Of a stretch of 64,000 nt of DNA, positions 27,785 through 35,790 are shown in pieces. Both the position numbers and the translations under genes were made by a program. Source of the DNA: Pseudomonas sp. ML2-2023-3 (GTDB lineage: Bacteria; Pseudomonadota; Gammaproteobacteria; Pseudomonadales; Pseudomonadaceae); NCBI RefSeq assembly GCF_037055275.1, contig NZ_CP146343.1, forward strand, positions 2,018,501 through 2,082,500, in the 5' to 3' direction. The stretch's first letter is position 1; each line of letters starts with the position of its first letter. The notes under the pieces are model-generated. The model ran no database searches. It was not told the origin of the DNA and saw nothing but the letters and a program-made list of their open reading frames with translations.

Positions 27785-28411
27785 TCAGTTCAGATCGTAA
27801 CGCACGGACAGCACGCCTTTCTTGAGGGTGACAGAAAGCACGTTGACCGCGACTAACTCGCCCAGAGAGCGAACATGGGTGCCGCCGCACGGATAGCTTG
27901 GCAAGTTTCCAAAGCCGACGGCGCGTTGACTGGATTCCAGATGAAGCTGGCGGGGTAAATCGGCATTGATCCAGTGCTCCAGTTGTTGCTGGATCGCTGG
28001 GGCTTCCAGTGGTTGGGCATCATCGCCAGGTGTGAAGCTGACCCGGCATTCGCCCGGCCAGTGATGTGCCTTGGTCGGCAGCCAGCCGGCCTGCTCACCG
28101 ATCACTCCAATCAAGTGCCCGGCGCTATGCAGCCGTGCGTTGAGATGGCGGCGCGACGGGTCCACTTGCGCACGGGCAGGGCCAGGAGCAATGGCCCGGG
28201 TGACGTAATGCACGATGTTGTCTTGTTCTTGCAGCACCTTGACCACTTCACTGTCACCGATCAGGCCCAGGTCGCACGGCTGACCGCCGCCTTGCGGGTG
28301 AAAAGGGGTCGCTTGCACGGTAACGGCAAATCCGTCCTCGTGGGCGATGCAACTGATCACGTTAATGTCTGCAGTCAGTGCGTCATCGGTAAAAAAGAGG
28401 CGTTGGGTCAT
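27785..28411 (-). CDS. Alanyl-tRNA editing protein (AlaX-like)
   Basis: 208 residues. Free-standing relatives of the AlaRS editing domain hydrolyse Ser- or Gly-tRNA(Ala). Both zinc-binding motifs are present: HSAGH (HxxxH) near residue 95 and CGGTH (CxxxH) near residue 175, as is the FHPQGGGQP strand with its Gly-rich loop. It converges with the ABC transporter and is transcribed divergently from the LysR gene. Confidence 0.88.
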   Translation of the reverse strand: MTQRLFFTDDALTADINVISCIAHEDGFAVTVQATPFHPQGGGQPCDLGLIGDSEVVKVLQEQDNIVHYVTRAIAPGPARAQVDPSRRHLNARLHSAGHLIGVIGEQAGWLPTKAHHWPGECRVSFTPGDDAQPLEAPAIQQQLEHWINADLPRQLHLESSQRAVGFGNLPSYPCGGTHVRSLGELVAVNVLSVTLKKGVLSVRYDLN

Positions 28412-28483
28412 TGCTGTGTCCTGGTCGGTGTCTTTTTTTAGTATAGAGTTGCGCCTTGATAGTGATAATCCACCTGAATTTCA

Positions 28484-29455
28484 ATGGACCTGTGCGCTGT
28501 GAGCATAAATCTGCCGTTATCGTTGTTGGCCGAAATGGTGATGTTTGTGAAGGTAGTCGAGGCCGGGAGCTTCTCGGAAGTGGCGCGCCAGCTCGGCACC
28601 TCACCTTCTGCGGTCAGTCGCAGCGTATCGCGCCTGGAAAAAGCCCTGGCGATCCGCTTGCTGCAACGCACCACACGCAAATTACGTTTGAGCGATGATG
28701 GCGAAGAAGTATTCAAGCGGTGTTGTGAGGTGGCGGGTGCTGCCCAATCGGTGATGGATCTGAGCGGGCGTTTTACCCGCAGCGCCGAGGGCTTGATTCG
28801 GGTCAGTGTGCCCAAGGCCGTTGGGCGTTATGTGATTCATCCGCACATGCCCGAGTTTTTACGGCGCTACCCACAGGTCGATGTCCAGTTGATTCTGGAA
28901 GACCGCTATGTCGACCTGATTGATGACAACGTTGACCTGAGTATTCGTATCACTGACCAACCGCCACCCGGCCTGGTGGGGCGTCAACTGTTCCCGATCG
29001 AGCATGTGTTGTGTGCCACGCCAGCTTATTTGGCGGAGCACGGCACGCCGGCGCAGCCCGAGGATTTGCGTGGGCATAGCTGTATTTATCTGGGAGAGAC
29101 ACCTGCCGATGCACGGTGGAAATTCAAACAGGGCGCCAGGTCGGTGACCGTTGGAGTGCGTGGGCGCTATGCGGCCAACCACACCGGGGTACGGCTGGAT
29201 GCGGTGTTACAGGATATCGGGATTGGTAGCCTGCCGTATTTCACGGCGCGTCAGGCTTTGGACCAAGGGCTGGTTGTTCGCGTATTGCCGGAATGGAATT
29301 TTATTGCTTCGTACCATGGCGGTGCGTGGCTGTTGCATGCCCCGTCGCGTTATTTGCCGCCAAAGATTCGTGTATTCATCGATTTTTTGGTCGAGCGACT
29401 GGCCTGGGAGCCGACCCTGGACATGTGGCGGGCACAGGATTCTGGCCACTCATAA
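28484..29455 (+). CDS. LysR-family transcriptional regulator
   Basis: 323 residues from ATG 28484; GTG at 28499 is an alternative and neither has a strong ribosome-binding site. The N-terminal winged helix-turn-helix (FVKVVEAGSFSEVARQLGTSPSAVSRSVSRLE, about residues 20-55) is followed by the periplasmic-binding-like effector domain. It is transcribed divergently from the alanyl-tRNA editing gene with only 72 bases between, the classical arrangement for a LysR protein and its target, so control of that gene is a reasonable inference. Confidence 0.88.
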   Translation: MDLCAVSINLPLSLLAEMVMFVKVVEAGSFSEVARQLGTSPSAVSRSVSRLEKALAIRLLQRTTRKLRLSDDGEEVFKRCCEVAGAAQSVMDLSGRFTRSAEGLIRVSVPKAVGRYVIHPHMPEFLRRYPQVDVQLILEDRYVDLIDDNVDLSIRITDQPPPGLVGRQLFPIEHVLCATPAYLAEHGTPAQPEDLRGHSCIYLGETPADARWKFKQGARSVTVGVRGRYAANHTGVRLDAVLQDIGIGSLPYFTARQALDQGLVVRVLPEWNFIASYHGGAWLLHAPSRYLPPKIRVFIDFLVERLAWEPTLDMWRAQDSGHS

Positions 29456-29456
29456 A

Positions 29457-29484
29457 AAAGCCCGCCAGGTAAACCGGGCGGGCC
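29457..29484. terminator. Bidirectional terminator between the LysR gene and 29505
   Basis: GCCCGCC at 29460-29466 pairs with GGCGGGC at 29477-29483. A run of A precedes it, so read on the minus strand it has a T-run and ends the gene at 29505; on the plus strand it lies just behind the LysR stop. Confidence 0.8.
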
Positions 29485-29504
29485 TTGAGTATTGTACGTA
29501 GGAA

Positions 29505-29921
29505 TCAGTGCTGTGTGCTGTCGTCGGAGACAGGCATCGCCATCAGTTGTTTTTCCTGGTTCCAGTCGAACGGTTCGTCGTTCAGTTCTGCTTCATGACG
29601 ACGCTCTTCCAGCGCCTCATACATGTCCAGCTCTTCATCCGACAGGAAGTTGAAGCACGCACCGCCGAAGTACCAGAGCAGGTCACGCGGGACCAGGTGA
29701 GCGATCTGCGGGTAGCGCTCGATGACCTGGCACATGAGGTCCTGGCCCAGATACTGGCTATTGATCGGGTCAACCGGCAGCGAGCTGCGCATGTCGTCAA
29801 AGCGTTCCAGAAACAGGGCGTGGCTTTCCTCAGGGATCTGCTCAGCGTCACCGACAGCAACCAGGATGCTGCGCAGAATGTCGAGCAAGACAAGGTTGTG
29901 GTTCAGATCATTGGTGGCCAT
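29505..29921 (-). CDS. Conserved hypothetical protein of the fadE neighbourhood
   Basis: 138 residues, acidic, no signal peptide or membrane helix. It starts MATNDLNHNLVLLDILRS with CCTCT (AGAGG on the minus strand) before the ATG. The segment PRDLLWYFGGACFNFLSDEELD is distinctive. Position next to fadE is as in P. aeruginosa, where proteins of the PA2816/PA2817 type lie beside the acyl-CoA dehydrogenase gene. The function is unknown. Confidence 0.75.
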   Translation of the reverse strand: MATNDLNHNLVLLDILRSILVAVGDAEQIPEESHALFLERFDDMRSSLPVDPINSQYLGQDLMCQVIERYPQIAHLVPRDLLWYFGGACFNFLSDEELDMYEALEERRHEAELNDEPFDWNQEKQLMAMPVSDDSTQH

Positions 29922-29984
29922 TGCGGGTGTCCTCTAGAGCAAAACGGGCGCGGGAGTATAAAGCCCCCGGCGCCCGCTGTCCCG

Positions 29985-32432
29985 TTATCGAATCTTTCCT
30001 TCGCTGTGGGTGAGTTCCTCTTTGGAGAAGTCATCCACATCAATCACCTTGCGTCGGGCAGCTTCAGCGGTGTGTAGCGCGTGTGCCTCGGCCGGTTGCA
30101 GTACACCGGCTTGCAGTGCGGCATCGATTGCCGATTCTCCCGCCCCCGGTTTTACCTGACCGCTTTTCAAGCCTTCATGGAGTTTTTTGTGCAGCGGACG
30201 TGCTTCGTTCAGCAGGTCGCTGGCATGTTGCAGGGCGCCCACGGCGTCGTCTGGCGATTGCGGGCGATAGCAGCCCGCAAGCACTGCCTCTAGCGCTGGA
30301 TCACCCTTGGCGCGACCCAAGACTGCGGCAACTTCGGCATCCAGCGCGTCCGACGGCCCGGTGTGGCGGCGGCCGAACGGGAACACGACGCCGCGCAGCA
30401 AAAAGCCCAGCGCGCGGCTCGGGAAGTTCTTCAGCAGTTCGTCCAGGGCGCGTTCGGCGTGGCCGAGGCTTTCTTCCATGGCCCATTTGAACAATGGGTT
30501 GAGGTGCTCCGGTGAATCCAGATCGTGGTAACGCTTGAGCGCGGCGCTGGCCAGGTACATATGGCTCAGCACATCACCCAGGCGCGCCGACAGGCGCTCG
30601 CGGCGTTTCAGTTCGCCGCCCAGCAGCATCATGCTCAGGTCGGCCAGCAGGGCAAAGGCTGCCGCCTGGCGGTTCAATGCCCGGAAGTAGCCCTGGCTCA
30701 GGGCATTGCCCGGCACATGCTCAAACCGCCCAAGGCCCAGGTTCAATACAAAGGTGCTGGCTTTATTGCTGATGGCAAAACCGATGTGCTTGAGCAACAG
30801 GTCGTCAAACTCCAGCAGCGCCTGATCCTTGTCTTCACGGCTGGCCAGGGCCATTTCCTTGAGTACAAAGGGGTGGCAGCGAATGGCGCCCTGACCGAAG
30901 ATCATCAGGTTGCGCGACAGGATGTTCGCGCCTTCCACGGTGATGAAAATCGGCGCCCCCTGCCAGTTGCGCCCCAGGTAGTTGTTGGGCCCCATGATGA
31001 TGCCCTTGCCGCCATGAACGTCCATGGCGTGGCTGATGCATTCACGGCCGCGCTCGGTCAGGTGGTACTTGAGTATCGCTGACAGTACCGAAGGTTTTTC
31101 CCCCAGGTCCACCGCGTTGGCGGTGAGCATGCGCGCGCTGTCCATCAACCAGGCGTTGCCGCCAATGCGCGCGAGTGCTTCCTGAATGCCTTCGAAGGCG
31201 GCCAGTGGCACATTGAATTGTTCGCGCACCTGGGCGTACTGCCCGGTCACCAGGCTGGTGAACTTGGCTGCGCCGGTGCCGACGGCCGGTAACGATATCG
31301 AGCGCCCGACCGACAGGCAGTTCATCAGCATCATCCAGCCCTTGCCGAGCATTTCCTGACCGCCAATCAGGTAATCCAGGGGGATAAATACGTCTTTGCC
31401 CGAGTTCGGGCCGTTCATGAACGCTGCGCCCAAAGGCAGGTGGCGGCGGCCAATCTCAACCCCGGGGGTGTCGGTGGGGATCAGCGCCAGGCTGATACCA
31501 AGGTCTTCCTTGTCGCCCAGCAGGTGTTCCGGGTCGTGGGCCTTGAATGCCAGGCCAAGCAGGGTGGCGACGGGCCCCAGGGTGATGTAGCGCTTCTCCC
31601 AGTTCAGGCGCAGACCGATCACTTCTTCGCCTTGCCACTGACCTTTGCAAATGATCCCGGTGTCGGGCATTGCCCCGGCATCGGAACCAGCCAGCGGACC
31701 TGTCAGGGCAAAGCAGGGGATGTCATCGCCACGGGCCAGGCGTGGGAGGTAGTGGTCACGTTGCTCGTCGGTGCCGTAATGCAGCAGCAGCTCGGCGGGG
31801 CCGAGGGAGTTGGGCACCATCACGGTGGAGGCGAGGTCGCCGCTGCGAGTGGCCAGCTTCATTGCGACCTGGGAGTGAGCGTACGCCGAGAAGCCCTTGC
31901 CACCGTAGGCTTTGGGGATGATCAGGGCGAAGAAACCGTGTTCCTTGATGTGCGCCCAGGCCTGCGGCGGCAAATCCATGGCTTGGCCGATCTCCCAATC
32001 GCTGACCATTGCGCACAGCTCTTCGGTGGGCCCGTCAATAAAGGCTTGTTCTTCTTCCGTGAGCTGAACTTTGGGATAGGCCAGAAGCTGGTTCCAGTCG
32101 GGGCGGCCGCTGAACAATTGGCCATCCCACCATACTGTGCCGGCGTCGATGGCATCACGCTCGGTTTGCGACATGGGGGGCAAGGTCTTCTGGAACCACT
32201 TGAACAGCGGAGCGGTAAACAGTTTGCGCCGAAGGTCTGGCAACAGCAGCAGGGCGGCAGGCGCTGCCAGCAACAGCCAAAGGATTGCCAGCAACCAGCC
32301 GGGCACATGGCCGATGACCCCCATGGCCAACAGGTAAACCGCGACAACAGCCAGGGTCGTCAGGGGGGCGATGCGGCGATGGGCCATATAGGCGATGCCA
32401 ACAATCAGAACCAGTATCCACAACAACAGCAT
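29985..32432 (-). CDS. fadE: Acyl-CoA dehydrogenase FadE
   Basis: 815 residues, the length of the large FadE-type enzyme (first step of fatty-acid beta-oxidation). Two hydrophobic helices at the N-terminus (about residues 1-18 and 25-65) anchor it to the inner membrane. The dehydrogenase core follows, with CFALTGPLAGSDAGAM (flavin/substrate binding), and the C-terminal DUF1974 extension that characterises FadE. AGGA lies before the ATG on the minus strand. The preceding small gene, 63 bases downstream, may be cotranscribed. Confidence 0.94.
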   Translation of the reverse strand: MLLLWILVLIVGIAYMAHRRIAPLTTLAVVAVYLLAMGVIGHVPGWLLAILWLLLAAPAALLLLPDLRRKLFTAPLFKWFQKTLPPMSQTERDAIDAGTVWWDGQLFSGRPDWNQLLAYPKVQLTEEEQAFIDGPTEELCAMVSDWEIGQAMDLPPQAWAHIKEHGFFALIIPKAYGGKGFSAYAHSQVAMKLATRSGDLASTVMVPNSLGPAELLLHYGTDEQRDHYLPRLARGDDIPCFALTGPLAGSDAGAMPDTGIICKGQWQGEEVIGLRLNWEKRYITLGPVATLLGLAFKAHDPEHLLGDKEDLGISLALIPTDTPGVEIGRRHLPLGAAFMNGPNSGKDVFIPLDYLIGGQEMLGKGWMMLMNCLSVGRSISLPAVGTGAAKFTSLVTGQYAQVREQFNVPLAAFEGIQEALARIGGNAWLMDSARMLTANAVDLGEKPSVLSAILKYHLTERGRECISHAMDVHGGKGIIMGPNNYLGRNWQGAPIFITVEGANILSRNLMIFGQGAIRCHPFVLKEMALASREDKDQALLEFDDLLLKHIGFAISNKASTFVLNLGLGRFEHVPGNALSQGYFRALNRQAAAFALLADLSMMLLGGELKRRERLSARLGDVLSHMYLASAALKRYHDLDSPEHLNPLFKWAMEESLGHAERALDELLKNFPSRALGFLLRGVVFPFGRRHTGPSDALDAEVAAVLGRAKGDPALEAVLAGCYRPQSPDDAVGALQHASDLLNEARPLHKKLHEGLKSGQVKPGAGESAIDAALQAGVLQPAEAHALHTAEAARRKVIDVDDFSKEELTHSEGKIR

Positions 32433-32583
32433 ATTTAATCCTCCATGAAGCCAGGGGCGATAACTCTTGTGAGCTTAGTCGCAACTTCCGATCAAGGTTG
32501 TAAGGATAGTGACCTTGCGCTGGAGGCAGAGTTCGACATCCCGGCGTAGACTCCTTCGGCGTCTATCAACCAGGAGCCAGATC

Positions 32584-33210
32584 ATGCTGAAAGTGTGGGG
32601 TCGCAAGAATTCGTCAAACGTGCGCAAGGCGTTGTGGTGTGTCGAAGAGTTGGCGTTGCCGTATAGCCGCGTAGAGGCGGGCGGTGCATTTGGAGTGGTC
32701 GACAGTCCTGAGTATCGATCGCTGAATCCTAACGGCCGGGTACCCATGATCGAAGAGGACGACGGCTTTGTGCTGTGGGAATCAAACGCCATCGTGCGTT
32801 ACCTCACTGCCAGATATGGGTCAGACACGTCCTGGTATCCAACCGATGCCCGTGTGCGGGCTCAGGCTGACAAGTGGATGGACTGGACCAGTACCTCGTT
32901 TGCGGTCGAATTCCGTGCCGTGTTCTGGGGCGTTCTACGCACGCCTGCCGAGGAGCAGGACTGGGTGAAGATCAACGCGGCAATTAAAGCCTGCGATCAA
33001 TTGCTGGCTGTTGCGGATCAGGCGCTGGCTGAAAAACCCTACCTATCGGGTGATGAAATCGGCATGGGTGACATCCCGCTGGGATCCTTTATCTATGCCT
33101 GGTTTGAAATGCCCATCGAACGTGCGCACCTGCCGCACTTGAGTGCCTGGTATGAGCGCTTGAAGCAGCGTCCGGCCTATCGAAATGCAGTGATGACTGC
33201 GTTGACTTAA
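32584..33210 (+). CDS. Glutathione S-transferase
   Basis: 208 residues from the ATG at 32584, with CAGGAG 8 bases upstream; the frame open to 32509 is rejected. N-terminal thioredoxin-like domain (MLKVWGRKNSSNVRKALW, with NGRVPMIEEDDGFVLWESNAI carrying the cis-Pro and glutathione-binding ES) followed by an all-helical domain. The active residue in this subgroup is probably the Ser/Asn region near residue 10. The gene order fadE / GST / ABC-2 exporter follows P. aeruginosa. Confidence 0.88.
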   Translation: MLKVWGRKNSSNVRKALWCVEELALPYSRVEAGGAFGVVDSPEYRSLNPNGRVPMIEEDDGFVLWESNAIVRYLTARYGSDTSWYPTDARVRAQADKWMDWTSTSFAVEFRAVFWGVLRTPAEEQDWVKINAAIKACDQLLAVADQALAEKPYLSGDEIGMGDIPLGSFIYAWFEMPIERAHLPHLSAWYERLKQRPAYRNAVMTALT

Positions 33211-33343
33211 TAGCCACTATTAATACGGGCGACTGTACTTGTGCGGCGAGGCCAAGCACCATACGGCCTTGTCGGACTTGCCCTACAGGTAGTTCGCCCT
33301 TACTTATACCTCCCTATTTCCCCATCTTGGTGCGTAATCCGAT

Positions 33344-34276
33344 ATGAGTTCCGCTCTGTCCATACGGCAGCTAACCAAAACCTACGGCAACGGTTTCCAG
33401 GCCCTGAGTGGTATCGATCTGGATGTTGCTGAAGGTGACTTTTTTGCCTTGCTGGGCCCTAACGGCGCCGGCAAATCCACGACCATCGGCATTCTCTCGA
33501 CCTTGGTAAACAAAACCAGCGGTACGGTGAATATCTTTGGCCATGACCTTGATCGCAATCCGGCAGCCCTTAAGCGCTCGATTGGCGTGGTGCCGCAGGA
33601 GTTCAATTTCAACCAGTTTGAAAAGACCTTCGATATCGTCGTGACCCAGGCGGGTTACTACGGCATTCCGGCCAAAATCGCCAAGGAACGCGCTGAAAAG
33701 TACCTGACGCAGTTGGGGCTTTGGGATAAGCGCGACACACCTTCGCGCTCGTTGTCCGGTGGCATGAAGCGCCGCCTGATGATCGCCCGGGCCTTGGTGC
33801 ACGAGCCGCGCCTGTTGATTCTCGATGAGCCTACTGCTGGCGTGGATATTGAGTTGCGTCGCTCGATGTGGAGCTTTCTCACCGAGCTGAACGAGCAGGG
33901 CACGACCATCATCCTCACCACTCACTATCTGGAGGAGGCTGAGCAGTTGTGTCGCAATATCGGGATCATCGATCACGGCACCATTGTTGAAAACACCAGC
34001 ATGCGCCAGTTGCTTGGGCAACTGCATGTCGAGACCTTTTTACTCGACCTGAAGCACCCATTGCAGGCGGCCCCGAAGTTGATCGGCTATCCGAGTCAAT
34101 TGCTCGACGCCAGTACGCTGGAAGTACAGGTCGACAAAGCCGTGGGTATCACCGGTCTGTTCACTCAACTGGCTGCGCAAAACATCGAAGTGGTGAGCCT
34201 GCGCAACAAAACCAATCGCCTTGAGGAGTTGTTCGTGTCGCTGGTCGAGAAAAATCTGGCAAAGGTGGCGATATGA
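33344..34276 (+). CDS. ABC-2 transporter, ATP-binding protein
   Basis: 310 residues. Walker A GPNGAGKST near residue 40, signature LSGGMKRR, Walker B LLILDEPTAG and switch His in LTTHYLEEAE are visible. The C-terminal third is the regulatory extension of the drug- or polysaccharide-export subfamily. The stop overlaps the ATG of the permease (ATGA), so the pair forms one export unit. Substrate unknown. Confidence 0.9.
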   Translation: MSSALSIRQLTKTYGNGFQALSGIDLDVAEGDFFALLGPNGAGKSTTIGILSTLVNKTSGTVNIFGHDLDRNPAALKRSIGVVPQEFNFNQFEKTFDIVVTQAGYYGIPAKIAKERAEKYLTQLGLWDKRDTPSRSLSGGMKRRLMIARALVHEPRLLILDEPTAGVDIELRRSMWSFLTELNEQGTTIILTTHYLEEAEQLCRNIGIIDHGTIVENTSMRQLLGQLHVETFLLDLKHPLQAAPKLIGYPSQLLDASTLEVQVDKAVGITGLFTQLAAQNIEVVSLRNKTNRLEELFVSLVEKNLAKVAI

Positions 34277-35052
34277 GCTCGGAGCTGCGCCCCAATCTGA
34301 TCGCGTTGAATACCATCGTTTACCGCGAAGTTCGCCGCTTCATGCGGATCTGGCCGCAGACACTACTACCGCCTGCGATCACCATGGTTCTGTACTTCGT
34401 GATCTTCGGTAATCTGATCGGTCGACAAATCGGTGATATGGGTGGTTTCACCTATATGGAGTACATCGTTCCGGGCCTGATCATGATGTCAGTGATCACC
34501 AACTCCTACGGTAACGTGGTCTCAAGCTTCTTTGGTGCCAAATTCCAACGCTCGATTGAAGAGCTGATGGTGTCACCGGTATCGCCCCACACCATTTTGA
34601 TCGGCTTTACCGTGGGCGGGATTTTGCGCGGTTTGATTGTGGGCTTGATCGTGACCTTGCTGTCGCTGTTCTTCACCCAACTGCAAGTCCACCACTTGGG
34701 CCTGACCATCGTCGTCGTGGTACTGACGGCGACGATCTTCTCGTTGCTGGGGTTTATCAACGCCGTATTTGCGCGCAACTTCGACGATATTTCAATTATC
34801 CCGACTTTCGTGCTGACGCCGCTGACGTACCTGGGCGGTGTGTTTTATTCGATCACACTACTACCGCCGTTCTGGCAGAGCGTATCGCTGGCCAACCCTG
34901 TGCTGCACATGGTCAACGCATTCCGCTACGGCATTCTTGGGGTTTCGGACATCAAGATCAGCGTGGCGCTGACCTTTATGGTCGTGGCAACCATCGTGCT
35001 GTACTTCGGCTGCGCGAAGCTGCTGGTTAGCGGTCGAGGCATGCGTCAGTAG
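34273..35052 (+). CDS. ABC-2 transporter, permease
   Basis: 259 residues with about six membrane helices, of the ABC-2 type (YadH-like). Conserved YMEYIVPGLIMMSVITNSY and NPVLHMVNAFRYGILG segments. Overlaps the ATPase gene by four bases. Together with it, a homolog of the exporter pair PA2811/PA2812; the exported compound is unknown. Confidence 0.9.
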   Translation: MSSELRPNLIALNTIVYREVRRFMRIWPQTLLPPAITMVLYFVIFGNLIGRQIGDMGGFTYMEYIVPGLIMMSVITNSYGNVVSSFFGAKFQRSIEELMVSPVSPHTILIGFTVGGILRGLIVGLIVTLLSLFFTQLQVHHLGLTIVVVVLTATIFSLLGFINAVFARNFDDISIIPTFVLTPLTYLGGVFYSITLLPPFWQSVSLANPVLHMVNAFRYGILGVSDIKISVALTFMVVATIVLYFGCAKLLVSGRGMRQ

Positions 35053-35116
35053 CATCCTGCCGCTGACGAGGTACGAGGCTGCGCAATGGCCGAAGGACCT
35101 TCAGTGTCAGATAATG

Positions 35117-35143
35117 AAAAAGGCCCCTTTTGGGGCCTTTCTT
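35117..35143. terminator. Terminator between the ABC permease and the DUF2062 gene
   Basis: AAAGGCCCC-TTTT-GGGGCCTTT with an A-run before and T-rich sequence after; it serves the two convergent genes. Confidence 0.9.
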
Positions 35144-35657
35144 ATGAGTGCTTGTTTTTGCGTCCCTTCCATTTACGGCTGACCCACCAGCGCCAATAGA
35201 GCATGGTCAGGCAGTAGGCCAGCGCCCCCAGCACCACTCCGCACACCACAGAACCCAATAGAAAGGGCTGCCATACGGTCGACAATTGGCCGCTGATCCA
35301 CTCCCAGGTCAGCTCATCCGGCAGGGTGCGTGCCGGTATGTTCATCAGCCAGGCACCCGTCTTATAGGTGATGTAAAACACCGGCGGCATCGTGATCGGA
35401 TTGGTCAGCCATACCAGGCCCACTGATATCGGCATATTGGCGCGCGCGTTTACCGCCAGAAAAGCTGCAAGCAGCATTTGAAACGGCATGGGGATAAAAG
35501 CTGCAAAAATCCCTACGGCCATTGCTCGGGCCACGGAGTGACGATTGAGGTGCCAGAGGTTGGGGTCATGCAGTAAGGTCCCTAAAAATCGTAAGGACTT
35601 GTGTTCCCTGATCAGGGCCGGATCTGGCATGAAACGTTTGATTAAACGCCGTGGCAT
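35142..35657 (-). CDS. DUF2062 membrane protein
   Basis: 171 residues. Basic N-terminus (MPRRLIKRFMPDP), then at least two hydrophobic segments at about residues 45-70 and 130-155, with the conserved SVARAMAVGIFAAFIPMPFQM and LTNPITMPPVFY of DUF2062. Integral inner-membrane protein of unknown function. It is divergent from comEC. Confidence 0.85.
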   Translation of the reverse strand: MPRRLIKRFMPDPALIREHKSLRFLGTLLHDPNLWHLNRHSVARAMAVGIFAAFIPMPFQMLLAAFLAVNARANMPISVGLVWLTNPITMPPVFYITYKTGAWLMNIPARTLPDELTWEWISGQLSTVWQPFLLGSVVCGVVLGALAYCLTMLYWRWWVSRKWKGRKNKHS

Positions 35658-35790
35658 GGGCCTCTCCCTAGGTCAAGGGGGCAGTATGCCCAAATTCGAC
35701 AGGATGCCTATTCAGACTTTGTGACAATTTCTTAAGCGCGGGTCCCGGATAACAACTAATCCGAGTCAAAGGGATAAGTTGAGTATAGGC

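Noticed and set aside
28474..28700. Extra small frames around the start of the LysR gene
   Set aside because: Out-of-frame shadows; the helix-turn-helix of the LysR frame accounts for the sequence.
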